From assembly GCF_900176355.1 (NCBI RefSeq), contig NZ_FWXI01000016.1:58892-122891 (forward strand): 64,000 nt of DNA, in the 5' to 3' direction. The position numbers and the translations under genes were made by a program. The notes below the pieces were generated by a model. That model ran no database searches and was not told the DNA's origin. It saw only the letters and a list, made by a program, of their open reading frames with translations. This document shows positions 45,713 to 54,893 of the stretch, piece by piece (position 1 is the first letter of the stretch; each line of letters opens with the position of its first letter). The DNA comes from Sporomusa malonica. GTDB lineage: Bacteria; Bacillota; Negativicutes; Sporomusales; Sporomusaceae.

Positions 45713-47245
45713 ATGCGAACATATAATACGCTGAGAAATACCGGGTTTGCTATTGCGGTGCAGCTTCTAACCCAAGTTTTAGGCTTTGTAAACCGAACAA
45801 TCTTTATATATTTTTTAGGAATACACTATCTGGGTGTAAGTGGTTTGTTCAGCAATATACTTATGATTCTTTCGTTAGCAGAATTAGGTATTGGTTCAGC
45901 AATTGTTTTTAATCTTTACAAACCTTTAGCTGAAAAGGATATCACCAAAATAAAACAGCTGGTGAATTTCTATAAAAAAACATACCGGATTATTGCCACT
46001 ATTATCTTAATATTAGGTATTTCGTTAGTTCCTTTCTTGGATATACTCATTAAAGATAAGCCAGATATACCTGATTTGGAAATCATCTATTTATTATATC
46101 TCGCAGGAACAATATCAACATATTTTTGCGCTCATAAAAGGTCATTAGTGATTGCTGATCAGAAAGAATACATAAATACACTGAATAGACAAGTATTTAC
46201 AATTATTCAAGCTTTTGTTGACTGCATAATTTTAGTGTTTACTCATAATTTTATTCTATATTTATTTCTAAGAGTCATTATAACAACATTATCTAATATC
46301 AGTATTAATATGAAGGTTGATAAACTCTATCCATACTTGAGTGATAAAAATATATCCCCAATAAATGATGCTGAAAAAAAAATAATCTATAAGCATATGA
46401 AAGCCATGATGTATCATCAATTAGGCGGTGTTGCAGTATTTGGAACAACTAATATTTTAATCGCAGCTTTTGTTGGCGTAGCTTATGTCGGATTATATTC
46501 TAATTATTTATTAGTTACTGGAACTTTAATAACTGGTATCGGCTTATTGTTTAATTCTGCAACAGCAAGTGTTGGACATCTAAATGCTACATCAGACAAA
46601 AATAAAAGCTATGATGTTTTTAAGAAGATGTTTTTTTTAAATGCTGTTTTATATTCAACGGCAACAGTATGTTTATTGAATTTACTAAATGAATTCATTA
46701 ATTTGTGGCTAGGTCAAAGCTATATGTTAGACAGTTTTTGTATCAACTTAATAATTGTTAATTTTTATATAATGAATGTTCGTCATGTTGTCATGATATT
46801 TAGAAATACTATGGGGCTATTTTATGAAGATCGTTATCGGCCTCTAATCGTTGTTGTCGTTAATTTGGCTGCGTCCGTTCTTTTGCTAGATGTAATCGGA
46901 TTTCCTGGTATACTGTTAGGATCTTTTATTAGTACAGCTGCCATTACCCTTTGGTGGGAACCGTATATTTTGTATAAGTATGGTTTTAAACTAAAACTGA
47001 AGATGTATTTTATTGAATATTTAAAATTTATAGTTGTCATTTTTGTAGCTGGTTTCATTAGTAATTCATTCTGCCAAAATTTTGAGTCAGCTTCTTGGGG
47101 AATTTGGTTTATTAAAGCTGGGCTATCTTGTGCTGTTTCCATAATGACCATATTACTTATTTTTAGGCGAAGTAATGAATTAAAGTTTACGTTCGATTTC
47201 ATGTTTAGTTTTGCAAGAAGATTAGTTGCACAACTACATGGTTAA
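45713..47245 (+). CDS. Wzx-type polysaccharide flippase
   Basis: A 510-residue membrane protein with about 12-14 hydrophobic helices, of the MOP-superfamily oligosaccharide flippases common in Firmicutes (MRTYNTLRNTGFAIAVQLL, FINRTIFIYFLGIHYLGVSGLF-like start, RPLIVVVVNLAASVLLLDVIGFPGILLG near the C-terminal part). I start it at ATG 45713, which gives the MRTYNTLRN N-terminus usual for the family; the frame is open upstream inside the previous gene. It moves lipid-linked repeat units across the inner membrane. Confidence 0.87.
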   Translation: MRTYNTLRNTGFAIAVQLLTQVLGFVNRTIFIYFLGIHYLGVSGLFSNILMILSLAELGIGSAIVFNLYKPLAEKDITKIKQLVNFYKKTYRIIATIILILGISLVPFLDILIKDKPDIPDLEIIYLLYLAGTISTYFCAHKRSLVIADQKEYINTLNRQVFTIIQAFVDCIILVFTHNFILYLFLRVIITTLSNISINMKVDKLYPYLSDKNISPINDAEKKIIYKHMKAMMYHQLGGVAVFGTTNILIAAFVGVAYVGLYSNYLLVTGTLITGIGLLFNSATASVGHLNATSDKNKSYDVFKKMFFLNAVLYSTATVCLLNLLNEFINLWLGQSYMLDSFCINLIIVNFYIMNVRHVVMIFRNTMGLFYEDRYRPLIVVVVNLAASVLLLDVIGFPGILLGSFISTAAITLWWEPYILYKYGFKLKLKMYFIEYLKFIVVIFVAGFISNSFCQNFESASWGIWFIKAGLSCAVSIMTILLIFRRSNELKFTFDFMFSFARRLVAQLHG

Positions 47246-47325
47246 TTGGGGGCTCGTAATCTGGAGATTTCGGCCCTTAAGTGCAAGGTAAGAAGTTACT
47301 TGTCCACTTGCTTGAGTTTCTAATT

Positions 47326-47355
47326 GCCCTGCCTTGTTATCAAGGTGGGGCTTAT
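47326..47355 (+). terminator. terminator-like hairpin after the flippase gene
   Basis: GCCCTGCCTTG (47326-47336) pairs with CAAGGTGGGGC (47341-47351) with a TTAT loop and two G-T pairs, followed by a short T-rich tract. It may end the main polysaccharide transcript or attenuate it before the beta-helix gene. The rest of 47246-47518 holds another imperfect hairpin near 47280 and no gene. Confidence 0.6.
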
Positions 47356-47518
47356 TTGTTGCTTGCGAGAAAACTTAGCCCTGTGCTTGAGAAAGCCTCA
47401 ACAATAGACTAATGATTCTCACAAAACTCTTATATCCGGCATATACATAAAAAGAGACATATAGTCAAAGCCATGTAAGACTCCGGTATGAAATGGATAG
47501 AGGGTGGGGGGATTTAAA

Positions 47519-50500
47519 TTGTCAGACCCTAAAATTGATGTCGTTCAAGCTGCAAACAGGGCTAATGAATCCAGAGAATCGAGCATGGCTGCTGAAAACG
47601 GAGCAAGTGAAGCAGTTTTAGCGGCTATCTCATATAAACTTTACGCGATAAACTTGACAACGTGGGGAATTTACAATGACGGAACACATCCGAGTGAAAC
47701 GGAAAAAGGAATAAACGCTGCTATAATTTGGGCGAAAAATAATGGTTATGAAGGTGTATATTTAAAAGAGGGGATGTATTTAATCGAACCAACGTACTAT
47801 GCTGATCCTGTAAATAAAACCGGCGCGAGAGGGGTCCCACTGCCTTTTCCGGCGTCATCCGTGAAAGGCGGCGAAAGAGGTATACAACCTGCCAGTAATT
47901 CTATTTTTGAAATGCACAGGAATTGTATTATAAAGACAAATCCTAATAACGCTCATGTAACTGTTTCGATATCGATATGCGATAAGGATAATGTAACAAT
48001 AATTGGCGGTCAAATAGCCGGTGACAGAGATACCCATTTATTCACTTACTACGCTGGATATGGAATAGGCGGTATGAATCATGGATTAGTGGCGCAACGG
48101 TCAAAAAATATAAAGGTTTATGATACAAAGTTTGTTAATCATGGCGGCGATGGTGTTCTTCTTTTAGACAATATGGGTATGTATCGCATGAATAGCGATA
48201 TTTACATGAAAAATGTTGTTTGTGATAACAACATGAGACAGGGTATGAGTATTGTTGGTGGCGACAGCATGGTTTTTGAGGACTGCGTTTTTTCCGGTTC
48301 TAATGGGCAATCTCCCGAATACGGAGTTGATATTGAGGCGGCTTATTCATCTACCAATATTGTATTTAGACGTTGTAGATTTACTAAAAACAACCGGGGT
48401 GGCCTCATTAACGCAAGTGGAACAAACCTTGTATTGGAAAATTGTACGTTTACGCAGGGTTTGGGCTATCATCCAGCTTATGGGATTCAAATAAAGGACT
48501 GTACATTTGATAACCAGGATTATGTCGATTACTACAAAAAATATCCGTATCTTTTAACTCCAGGTAAGGCGTATGCAGTTGGTGATAGAGCAAGGTTGGA
48601 TTATCCGATAACTAGTGAAGGTTTTACTTGCATTAAGGCAGGTAGTACCTCCGGGGCGATGAATAGAAAAAATAATTGGCCCCCAGCAGAAATTCAATCA
48701 TCTCTGCTAGGTATAGTTTATACTTATGGTACCACTGAATGGGTACATTCAGATAACTTTTATTCATATGGTGATGGTGGCGGGGTTGTTCCATCAGCGC
48801 AGCCATTTTTACCAGCGTTGCCAATCAATAGTAGGGAAAACAACAGAGCATACAGCGTAGGCAATCAAGTAAGATTGTCAGATGGAACAGCTGTTGTCTG
48901 TACTGTTACTGGAAGCAGTGGAGCATCTGCTCCCAATACAACCGGAAAGTATTTAGGTGATACTATAACAGATGGCAATGTTACCTGGAAAATTGTAGAC
49001 AATGTATTTCCTAAGACGTATAGGAAAAACTCCGCGGTGTATGCCGAAGGTGATCTTATTTGGTGGGGTGACGATACGATATGGGAATGTGTAACTGGCG
49101 GAACAACAGCTGCTGCTGAGCCGACTTTAAAGGATTTGCCTTTTGATGCTATCCTCATTGCTCATGCATCTACATCGCGAATAAAAAAAGTAGCTTTTGA
49201 TGCTAATGCTCCCGATTGGACGCCAAATATGACTAAGAATCTAAATGACAAAGTAAATATAGCAGGAACGACTTGGCAATATGTATCTAGACAGCCCTAC
49301 AACATTATCTTCGGGAATTGTTCAACAGGAGATAAAGAACCAAGAGTTACTGACTTAGCAAAAGAACTATTGTTAACAGACGGAACTGTGGTGTGGAAAA
49401 AAGGTAATAGCGGCATAAACTGTCCTGTTGCTACAACTTTAGCAGAAAGGTGCATAGTTGAAAATACAAAACTAATGTTAAGCGGTCCGATTGTAAAGGC
49501 AACTAATAATCTGGTGATTAACGGCGATTACATGGTAACGGCTAGACAACTATTTAGTACAGGAAATGTAATTAGAAATGATGGAATCCCTACAAAGAAG
49601 GTTACTTATGCGGCAAATGAGGGTAATTCTTTAGGGGATATAATACACAATTCAATAATAAATATAGTTCCTGATTTTGACTTTGCGATACCCCAAAAAA
49701 GACTAGTTGAAAATCTAGTCATAAAAAATTCAACTATTAATAACAGTAAAGGCATTCTCCATAACTGTACTCTTGTTTTCAGCGAACCAATAGTGGGTAC
49801 AAATTTAGGCCCGTCAATTAATATGATTGGCGGCGAAATATCTGCGTATTTATACCCTTCAACACGACTTTTTGCGCCCTATCGTTCTCAATTTAGTTTG
49901 CAAGGTGTTATTATAAACATAACTCTAAATACTGGTTCCTATTTTTTTAAAGGTTACACAAAAGCAGCAGATGGGTTTTATTCAAAAATTCAAGACTGTA
50001 TCTTCAATATTACTCCACTGGGAACAGATGTTACGCTATTTTCTCTTGGATATGGTGATGGAAATGTGCAACTGGCCAATAACAAATTCTTTAACAGTGA
50101 TCACAGCAAATCAATTAATGTAATATTGCCTACAGGAGACGCTGTAAATACATTTAACCGCTGCAATTATTTTGATGTGAACTACTATTCAACAGATATA
50201 AACAGCGGCAATAATATTGGTGGATATGCCGTGAGAACAACTGTAGATTCATCAGGTGTTCCGGTAAAAGGTAGTTATGCGTTGGGAACACGAATCATGA
50301 ACATCACTCCTGCTATCGGTTCGCCTAAGTCCTGGTTGGTAACAACGGATGGTCTTGCCTATTCGAAAACAAGGGAAAACTCCACCGCTTACGCTGTTGG
50401 AACATTCGTTAAGTGGCCTTCTGGAAATAACATCTATGAGTGCATAGGCGCCGGCACTACAGCGGCATCCGCTCCGGCAGCAGGACGCGGTACGGTCATC

Positions 50501-50569
50501 GATGGAACGATAGTATGGCTTTATCGCGGAAATAAAACCGCTGTATTTACAAGTGAAGGGAAGCTATAA
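47519..50569 (+). CDS. right-handed beta-helix (tailspike/pectate-lyase-like) protein with four chitin-binding-like repeats
   Basis: A 1016-residue protein with TTG start behind GGGTGGGGGG. The N-terminus (SDPKIDVVQAANRAN) is not a signal peptide. A Pectate_lyase_3-like entry (TTWGIYNDGTHPSETEKGINAA) leads into parallel beta-helix turns (FEDCVFSGSN, FRRCRFTKNN, LENCTFTQG). Four CBM5/12-like modules with pattern AYAVGDxVxx...YECxxxGTTAAxAP begin near residues 350, 437, 500 and 950. This architecture is known from phage tailspikes and fibres that cut surface polysaccharide. At the end of a capsule-type operon it probably cleaves or binds this polymer; how it leaves the cell is not apparent. Confidence 0.75.
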   Translation: MSDPKIDVVQAANRANESRESSMAAENGASEAVLAAISYKLYAINLTTWGIYNDGTHPSETEKGINAAIIWAKNNGYEGVYLKEGMYLIEPTYYADPVNKTGARGVPLPFPASSVKGGERGIQPASNSIFEMHRNCIIKTNPNNAHVTVSISICDKDNVTIIGGQIAGDRDTHLFTYYAGYGIGGMNHGLVAQRSKNIKVYDTKFVNHGGDGVLLLDNMGMYRMNSDIYMKNVVCDNNMRQGMSIVGGDSMVFEDCVFSGSNGQSPEYGVDIEAAYSSTNIVFRRCRFTKNNRGGLINASGTNLVLENCTFTQGLGYHPAYGIQIKDCTFDNQDYVDYYKKYPYLLTPGKAYAVGDRARLDYPITSEGFTCIKAGSTSGAMNRKNNWPPAEIQSSLLGIVYTYGTTEWVHSDNFYSYGDGGGVVPSAQPFLPALPINSRENNRAYSVGNQVRLSDGTAVVCTVTGSSGASAPNTTGKYLGDTITDGNVTWKIVDNVFPKTYRKNSAVYAEGDLIWWGDDTIWECVTGGTTAAAEPTLKDLPFDAILIAHASTSRIKKVAFDANAPDWTPNMTKNLNDKVNIAGTTWQYVSRQPYNIIFGNCSTGDKEPRVTDLAKELLLTDGTVVWKKGNSGINCPVATTLAERCIVENTKLMLSGPIVKATNNLVINGDYMVTARQLFSTGNVIRNDGIPTKKVTYAANEGNSLGDIIHNSIINIVPDFDFAIPQKRLVENLVIKNSTINNSKGILHNCTLVFSEPIVGTNLGPSINMIGGEISAYLYPSTRLFAPYRSQFSLQGVIINITLNTGSYFFKGYTKAADGFYSKIQDCIFNITPLGTDVTLFSLGYGDGNVQLANNKFFNSDHSKSINVILPTGDAVNTFNRCNYFDVNYYSTDINSGNNIGGYAVRTTVDSSGVPVKGSYALGTRIMNITPAIGSPKSWLVTTDGLAYSKTRENSTAYAVGTFVKWPSGNNIYECIGAGTTAASAPAAGRGTVIDGTIVWLYRGNKTAVFTSEGKL

Positions 50570-50624
50570 CTCTCAACATCAAGAGCCACCACATAATAAT
50601 TGTGGTGGCTCTTGATGTTGAGAG
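50570..50624. repeat. perfect 24-bp inverted repeat
   Basis: The arms 50570-50593 and 50601-50624 are perfectly complementary around the 7-base loop TAATAAT. It begins at the first base after the stop codon of the beta-helix gene. The tract that follows is GCTTTTG rather than a long T run. It is probably a strong transcript end or RNA-stability hairpin. Confidence 0.8.
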
Positions 50625-50788
50625 CTGGCTTTTGAAAAAAAAATACATCATGGTAAGAGGGATAAGTCGTCCCTATGTAGAAAAAGGTATATGTAAAAAT
50701 TTGGAAATAATTTACGAGAAACATCAGTACATGTTCGTCGGTTATAAAAACTTCGGTGAGCGGTATACTTTATTGGAGGAGATTAAGA

Positions 50789-51937
50789 GTGAAAGTTGTA
50801 AAAAACGACTCCAGGATTGCTTTTCTGGATGGGCTGCGTGGTGTTGCTATTTTACTTGTTGTCCTGTTTCATGCATATGCCAATCGGCCAGACCTTGTTC
50901 CGTTTGGGGATACGTTCGCTAAGTTTCCCGTTTTCGCTTACGGATGGCTAGGAGTTCAGTTATTCTTTATAATTTCAGGGTTTGTAATATTTATGACACT
51001 GGAAAAGTGTCATAGTTTTCAAGAGTTTATTTTGCGCAGATGGCTTCGTCTTTTCCCGGCCATGCTAATTTGTTCTATTATTATTTTGGGGACGGCACCT
51101 TTTTTGCCCGAAAGGCCGGCCGGAGTAGTATTCTATCGTGACCTATTACCTGGCCTAACTTTCATTGCACCAGATTGGTGGGCGAAGTTACTTGGATTTC
51201 AAATAAGGAGTATCGAGGGCTCTTTTTGGTCCTTATATGTAGAAGTCAAATTTTATGTTATCTTTGGAACCTTGTATTTTGTTGCGGGTTGGCGGAAAGC
51301 GCTAGTAGCTCTGATTGGTTTTTTTTGCTTATCAACGATTATCGTGGTAGTAAAAAAAGCTGCTCCTACTTTGGACATGCATCTAATGAGTAAAATATTA
51401 GGTCTTGCTGATGCCCGGTACTATGGGTGGTTCGCGGTTGGTGCTCTCTATTATAAATACTTCCGTGAACAAAGAACGACGCTGTTATTATACGCTATGA
51501 TAATTGGATTCATTTCTGCACTGGTAGAAGTGCAGTGGCATCCAAGATACAGCGGTCTCGGCTGGCAACCGACGTTTTTTGTGATTCTCATTGTTGTATT
51601 TTTTACGGTTGCGATTACGAATACGCGAGTACAGGCATTGTTAACTCGTCCTAGCTTACTCTTTATAGGCTTTATTAGTTACCCTTTGTATTTGCTACAT
51701 GACAATATGATGGTCGCAATGATCATAAAAATGGGTCATCAAATACCCTTAGTGTATGGAATCTTAATTCCTCTGCTTCCGATTGCAATGGTTATGGGGA
51801 TAAGTTGGTTTGTTGCTAACTATATCGAACCCTGGACAAGGGAACAAATCCGACTACCCTATAATCGACTATGTACATTAATCGGCGCAGTGCGTAGCGT
51901 TAACTCTGCGCCTTCGAAACAAGAAATTCTTAAATGA
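50789..51937 (+). CDS. acyltransferase 3 family protein (OafA/WecH type)
   Basis: A 382-residue polytopic membrane O-acyltransferase (AFLDGLRGVAILLVVLFHA with the active-site His, VQLFFIISGFVIF, RRWLRLFP). It would acetylate or otherwise acylate the polysaccharide on the membrane. GTG 50789 is chosen because GGAGG ends 9 bases before it; the frame extends to 50756 without a better site. Confidence 0.87.
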   Translation: MKVVKNDSRIAFLDGLRGVAILLVVLFHAYANRPDLVPFGDTFAKFPVFAYGWLGVQLFFIISGFVIFMTLEKCHSFQEFILRRWLRLFPAMLICSIIILGTAPFLPERPAGVVFYRDLLPGLTFIAPDWWAKLLGFQIRSIEGSFWSLYVEVKFYVIFGTLYFVAGWRKALVALIGFFCLSTIIVVVKKAAPTLDMHLMSKILGLADARYYGWFAVGALYYKYFREQRTTLLLYAMIIGFISALVEVQWHPRYSGLGWQPTFFVILIVVFFTVAITNTRVQALLTRPSLLFIGFISYPLYLLHDNMMVAMIIKMGHQIPLVYGILIPLLPIAMVMGISWFVANYIEPWTREQIRLPYNRLCTLIGAVRSVNSAPSKQEILK

Positions 51938-51989
51938 TACGTTGGTAAAGTAACACTCTCTCAATATCCTAATTATCTTCAAATGACTT

Positions 51990-52538
51990 TTATGAAGATA
52001 GGCCATCGCGGCGAGTATATGATAGCTTACCAGTCTTTAGAAATCTAACCAATCTGTTATTTAAGGCCAATATTATAAAAGAAACTAGAAGTATACCTCC
52101 GCCTACAACTTCTAGTGCAAATACCTGGCGAATAGGGACCCCATAAAAGTGTATTATTTGACCCCAGGGTTCGTAGGGGGCTTTAGGTAAATTCGGTATG
52201 AAAGCTGGCCAAAAAAAAATTTTAGGGAAGAACCACATAAGATCAAAAACGTCGTGTATTACTGCACCTATCCAGAGAGCCCAGAGAGTAGTCTTATGCT
52301 GGTTGTTTCGTAAAAGTTTACCCACGCTGTAAAGTGAAACTAAAAAGAGAAAGGAATGCCCGAAGCCTTTTCCAAATATGGGTTCAGTGGCAAATAGGAT
52401 TCTTAAAGGTTTATCAATTAAATCAGGTAAAATGGAGCCAACTAACAATACCCTGTAATCCAGTGAATTAATTCTAAATAACCAAGCTGCGGTTCGTACT
52501 ATGGAGAGCGTTATTCCCATGTGTCCAAGTGGAAGCAT
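51990..52538 (-). CDS. YdjM-like membrane-bound metal-dependent hydrolase (DUF457)
   Basis: A 182-residue minus-strand membrane protein. It has the DUF457 pattern of His and Asp residues (LPLGHMGITL, GSILPDLIDKP, GHSFLF, GAVIHDVFDLMWF) and three or four hydrophobic helices. The precise reaction of the family is not established. It faces the polysaccharide operon convergently and is the only protein gene on this strand apart from the DUF1540 gene near the right end. Confidence 0.75.
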   Translation of the reverse strand: MLPLGHMGITLSIVRTAAWLFRINSLDYRVLLVGSILPDLIDKPLRILFATEPIFGKGFGHSFLFLVSLYSVGKLLRNNQHKTTLWALWIGAVIHDVFDLMWFFPKIFFWPAFIPNLPKAPYEPWGQIIHFYGVPIRQVFALEVVGGGILLVSFIILALNNRLVRFLKTGKLSYTRRDGLSS

Positions 52539-52682
52539 TTAATACACTCCAATCCGGGCTAATTAACAACAGTATAAACGATAAATAGGATTCGTAGTAG
52601 TAGAGTTACTTAAGCCAATAGACTACATCTGGTGCTTGAAGAAGGCAGCAGCACCTACAATGATCATATTAAATTTTTGGTG

Positions 52683-52733
52683 GACGCCCCTAGTGCTACT
52701 GTCGCCGAACAGAACAGAAGCAAGGGCGTCTTT
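52683..52733 (+). terminator. terminator-like hairpin in the gap before the lasso operon
   Basis: GACGCCC (52683-52689) pairs with GGGCGTC (52724-52730), followed by TTT. The 52539-53102 gap otherwise holds an open but start-less 47-codon frame, direct-repeat promoter 2, and a palindrome GGTAATAATTACC at 53028-53040. Confidence 0.5.
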
Positions 52734-52880
52734 CCTATACAAGGGGCTGGGTAAACGCTGAGGGTAAAACACGGCATTTCTTAGTAAAAATAATACACTT
52801 ATGCAGCCAAAAAAATAGAACCTTCAGGGGCTTTGAACAGTGCAAAGGAGCAATCCAACATTCTTAGGAACATCACTCGG

Positions 52881-52949
52881 TCATTTTAGGTTAAGATAAG
52901 TGCAACTCATGTTCCAAATATTGCATGGATAATTTTGGTAATTTATACT
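52881..52949 (+). promoter_or_regulatory. direct-repeat promoter 2 (lasso-peptide operon)
   Basis: Box 2 GCAACTCAT (52902-52910) is identical to box 2 of promoter 1. Then come 10 bp, TTGCAT (52921-52926), 17 bp, and TATACT (52944-52949). The box 1 position (52881-52889, TCATTTTAG) is weak. The predicted start is near 52956, leaving a 147-base leader before 53103. Confidence 0.65.
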
Positions 52950-53102
52950 TAGAATAGATTGTTAGGACTCCTTCTATAATTATTTTGGAAGGTTAATTTC
53001 AATTAAGGGATAATTATCTCCGAAATAGGTAATAATTACCATTAAGAAAAGCGTATAATGGTGTAGCTTATGAGGTTATGATGCGTCGGGAGGATAGCTT
53101 TA

Positions 53103-54107
53103 ATGTCTTTTGCGAATCAAGCTGCATATTTTAGAACTGAGGAGCTGGAGATTAATCGAGAAGAAAGAACCGGTAAGTATCGCTACAAAGTATTTGGTCT
53201 TCACATTATGTCCGATATTCAACTGCCTGAGCTTCTTATCGATACTGAGGGGGGAGATAGTTCCTGGGTCAATATTAGTCTTGGCAAAACACCAACCAGC
53301 ATTTCTGAACCCGTAGAAAAGACTGAAAGCTACCAAATTGCAGCAAACCAATTTCTTTTCCAAGTGCCAGGGGTAGGCTGTTACTATGTCACAAAGGGGA
53401 ACTCAATCACTGTACAGCCAGCCGAGCACGCAGAGGAATGTTTTGTTCGACTATTTCTACTAGGCACTGCCCTTGGTGCGCTGCTTATGCAACGGAGTAG
53501 CTTCCCTATTCACGGTAGTGCCGTGGTTATTAACGGGGGATGTGTGGTTTTTACCGGAGTATCGGGTGTTGGGAAATCAACTCTGTTAGCAGCCTTTAGA
53601 GAACAGGGATATTCCTTTTTAACAGATGATGTTGCTGCAGTGATTTTGGATGCTGACGGTGTTCCATGGGTACAGCCCGCCTACCCCCAACAAAAATTGT
53701 GGAGAGATAGTGCGGATACTTTAGGCGTCAACACAGTTTCTCTTGTACCCGTCTATAGTGGAGTCAATAAGGACAAGTTTACTATACCGGTGCACAAGCG
53801 ATTTTGGCAATCACCTATGCCGCTTGTTGCTGTTTATGAACTAGAAGTAGGACAGTCTCAAAATGTAACCATTAATTCTTTTTCGGGTTTAGATAAACTG
53901 TCAGTGTTAATAAACCATACCTACAGACCCTGGCTGATTGACGGATTAGGTCTGAAAGTAGCGCATTTTAAACAATGTGCGGCAATAGGAAAGCGAGTGA
54001 CCGTTTCACGATTGACTAGGCCTGAAGGGGTGTTTTCCCTGGAGGAACAGGTACACCTTGTGAAACAGGATTTAGGGCGAATGTGTGCTGGGGCATATAA
54101 TATCTAA
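53103..54107 (+). CDS. HprK-like serine kinase of a lasso-peptide cluster
   Basis: A 334-residue protein. The C-terminal half has the HPr-kinase-like fold, with PIHGSAVVI (catalytic-type His137), Walker A GVSGVGKST (152-160) and TDDV (174-177). In the paeninodin pathway such a kinase phosphorylates the C-terminal Ser of the precursor; both precursors found in this window end in Ser. It is the first gene of the operon, with GGGAGG before the ATG. The N-terminal 100 residues are a divergent beta-rich region. Confidence 0.85.
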   Translation: MSFANQAAYFRTEELEINREERTGKYRYKVFGLHIMSDIQLPELLIDTEGGDSSWVNISLGKTPTSISEPVEKTESYQIAANQFLFQVPGVGCYYVTKGNSITVQPAEHAEECFVRLFLLGTALGALLMQRSSFPIHGSAVVINGGCVVFTGVSGVGKSTLLAAFREQGYSFLTDDVAAVILDADGVPWVQPAYPQQKLWRDSADTLGVNTVSLVPVYSGVNKDKFTIPVHKRFWQSPMPLVAVYELEVGQSQNVTINSFSGLDKLSVLINHTYRPWLIDGLGLKVAHFKQCAAIGKRVTVSRLTRPEGVFSLEEQVHLVKQDLGRMCAGAYNI

Positions 54108-54127
54108 TTCAAACAGGGGGTGTAAAG

Positions 54128-54418
54128 GTGGTATTACCCAAGGAAATTCTCGATGATACTATTGTTGTCCAAGCCCCAGGGCTTATAGCTGCCGATATGG
54201 ATGGGGAAACGGTCATGCTAAACATTGAAAAAGGTACTTACTTTGGACTAGATGGTATCGGCAGTCGCATTTGGGAGCTAATTGAAAAGCCGCACACGGT
54301 TCGGATGGTGGTGGTAGGCCTATTAAAAGAATACGATGTGGAAGAAAAAACCTGCCAAGATGATGTATTAACATTTCTGAACCAACTTTTTGCCCAAGGT
54401 CTTATTCAAATTGATTAG
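54128..54418 (+). CDS. PqqD-family RiPP recognition element protein (lasso B1)
   Basis: A 96-residue PqqD-like winged helix (AADMDGETVMLNIEKGTYFGLD, SRIWELIEKPHT, FLNQLFAQGLIQID). It binds the leader peptide and hands it to the protease and cyclase. It has a GTG start behind AGGGGGTG. Its end overlaps the B2 gene. Confidence 0.9.
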   Translation: MVLPKEILDDTIVVQAPGLIAADMDGETVMLNIEKGTYFGLDGIGSRIWELIEKPHTVRMVVVGLLKEYDVEEKTCQDDVLTFLNQLFAQGLIQID

Positions 54419-54893
54419 ACTGGTAAGAAGATTTTTAGGTTTTTCTTGGCAGGAGCAATGGATATGTGTAGAAGCCTTCTGTCTGACGGGGGTTACGCGG
54501 TTAGTTATTTTATTGCTGCCTTTTCGCTGGATGTCAATGGTTTTGGGGAAGCATATGCAAGAATCACCCATAAAGGAGGGTGTTGCAGAGGCTGCACTAG
54601 CAGGACTGATTGGCTGGGGGGTTGAAACGGTGAGTCGCTATACGCCGTGGGAGAGTAAATGCCTAGTCCAGGCCATCGTAGGCAAAATGATGCTCCGGCA
54701 GTACGGAATAGCGAATACGCTGTACCTCGGAGTGGGCAGAGATGCGGGAAACAGCCTTGTGGCCCATGCATGGCTAAGGTGTGGTGATACGATAATAACC
54801 GGCCGTCAAGGGCGGGAACGGTTCACCATGGTTGGTAAGTTTGCTGACCATATGAATACAAAGGAGATGCAGAAAGGAGGTGATACAATATGA
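54411..54893 (+). CDS. lasso-peptide leader peptidase B2 (transglutaminase-like)
   Basis: About 160 residues from TTG 54411, with Cys84 (ESKCLVQAIV), His119 (AHAWLRCG) and a following Asp126 as the expected catalytic triad of the transglutaminase-like cysteine protease that removes the leader. The N-terminus (RFLGFSWQEQWICVEAF...LPFRWM) is normal for B2 proteins. The start is uncertain; another in-frame TTG lies at 54390. It overlaps the PqqD gene, and its stop overlaps the ATG of the precursor gene (ATGA). Confidence 0.85.
   Translation: MIRLVRRFLGFSWQEQWICVEAFCLTGVTRLVILLLPFRWMSMVLGKHMQESPIKEGVAEAALAGLIGWGVETVSRYTPWESKCLVQAIVGKMMLRQYGIANTLYLGVGRDAGNSLVAHAWLRCGDTIITGRQGRERFTMVGKFADHMNTKEMQKGGDTI

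Noticed and set aside
47519..50569. Prophage origin of the beta-helix gene
   Set aside because: No phage structural, packaging or integrase gene is near; the neighbours are polysaccharide genes on both sides.
50602..50922. 106-codon frame overlapping the acyltransferase start
   Set aside because: It begins inside the perfect inverted repeat, and its C-terminal half is the acyltransferase gene read in another frame.
52614..52754. Open frame reading LEEGSSTYNDHIKF in the gap before the lasso operon
   Set aside because: It has no start codon with a ribosome-binding site, and the frame overlaps a terminator-like hairpin; at best a fossil.
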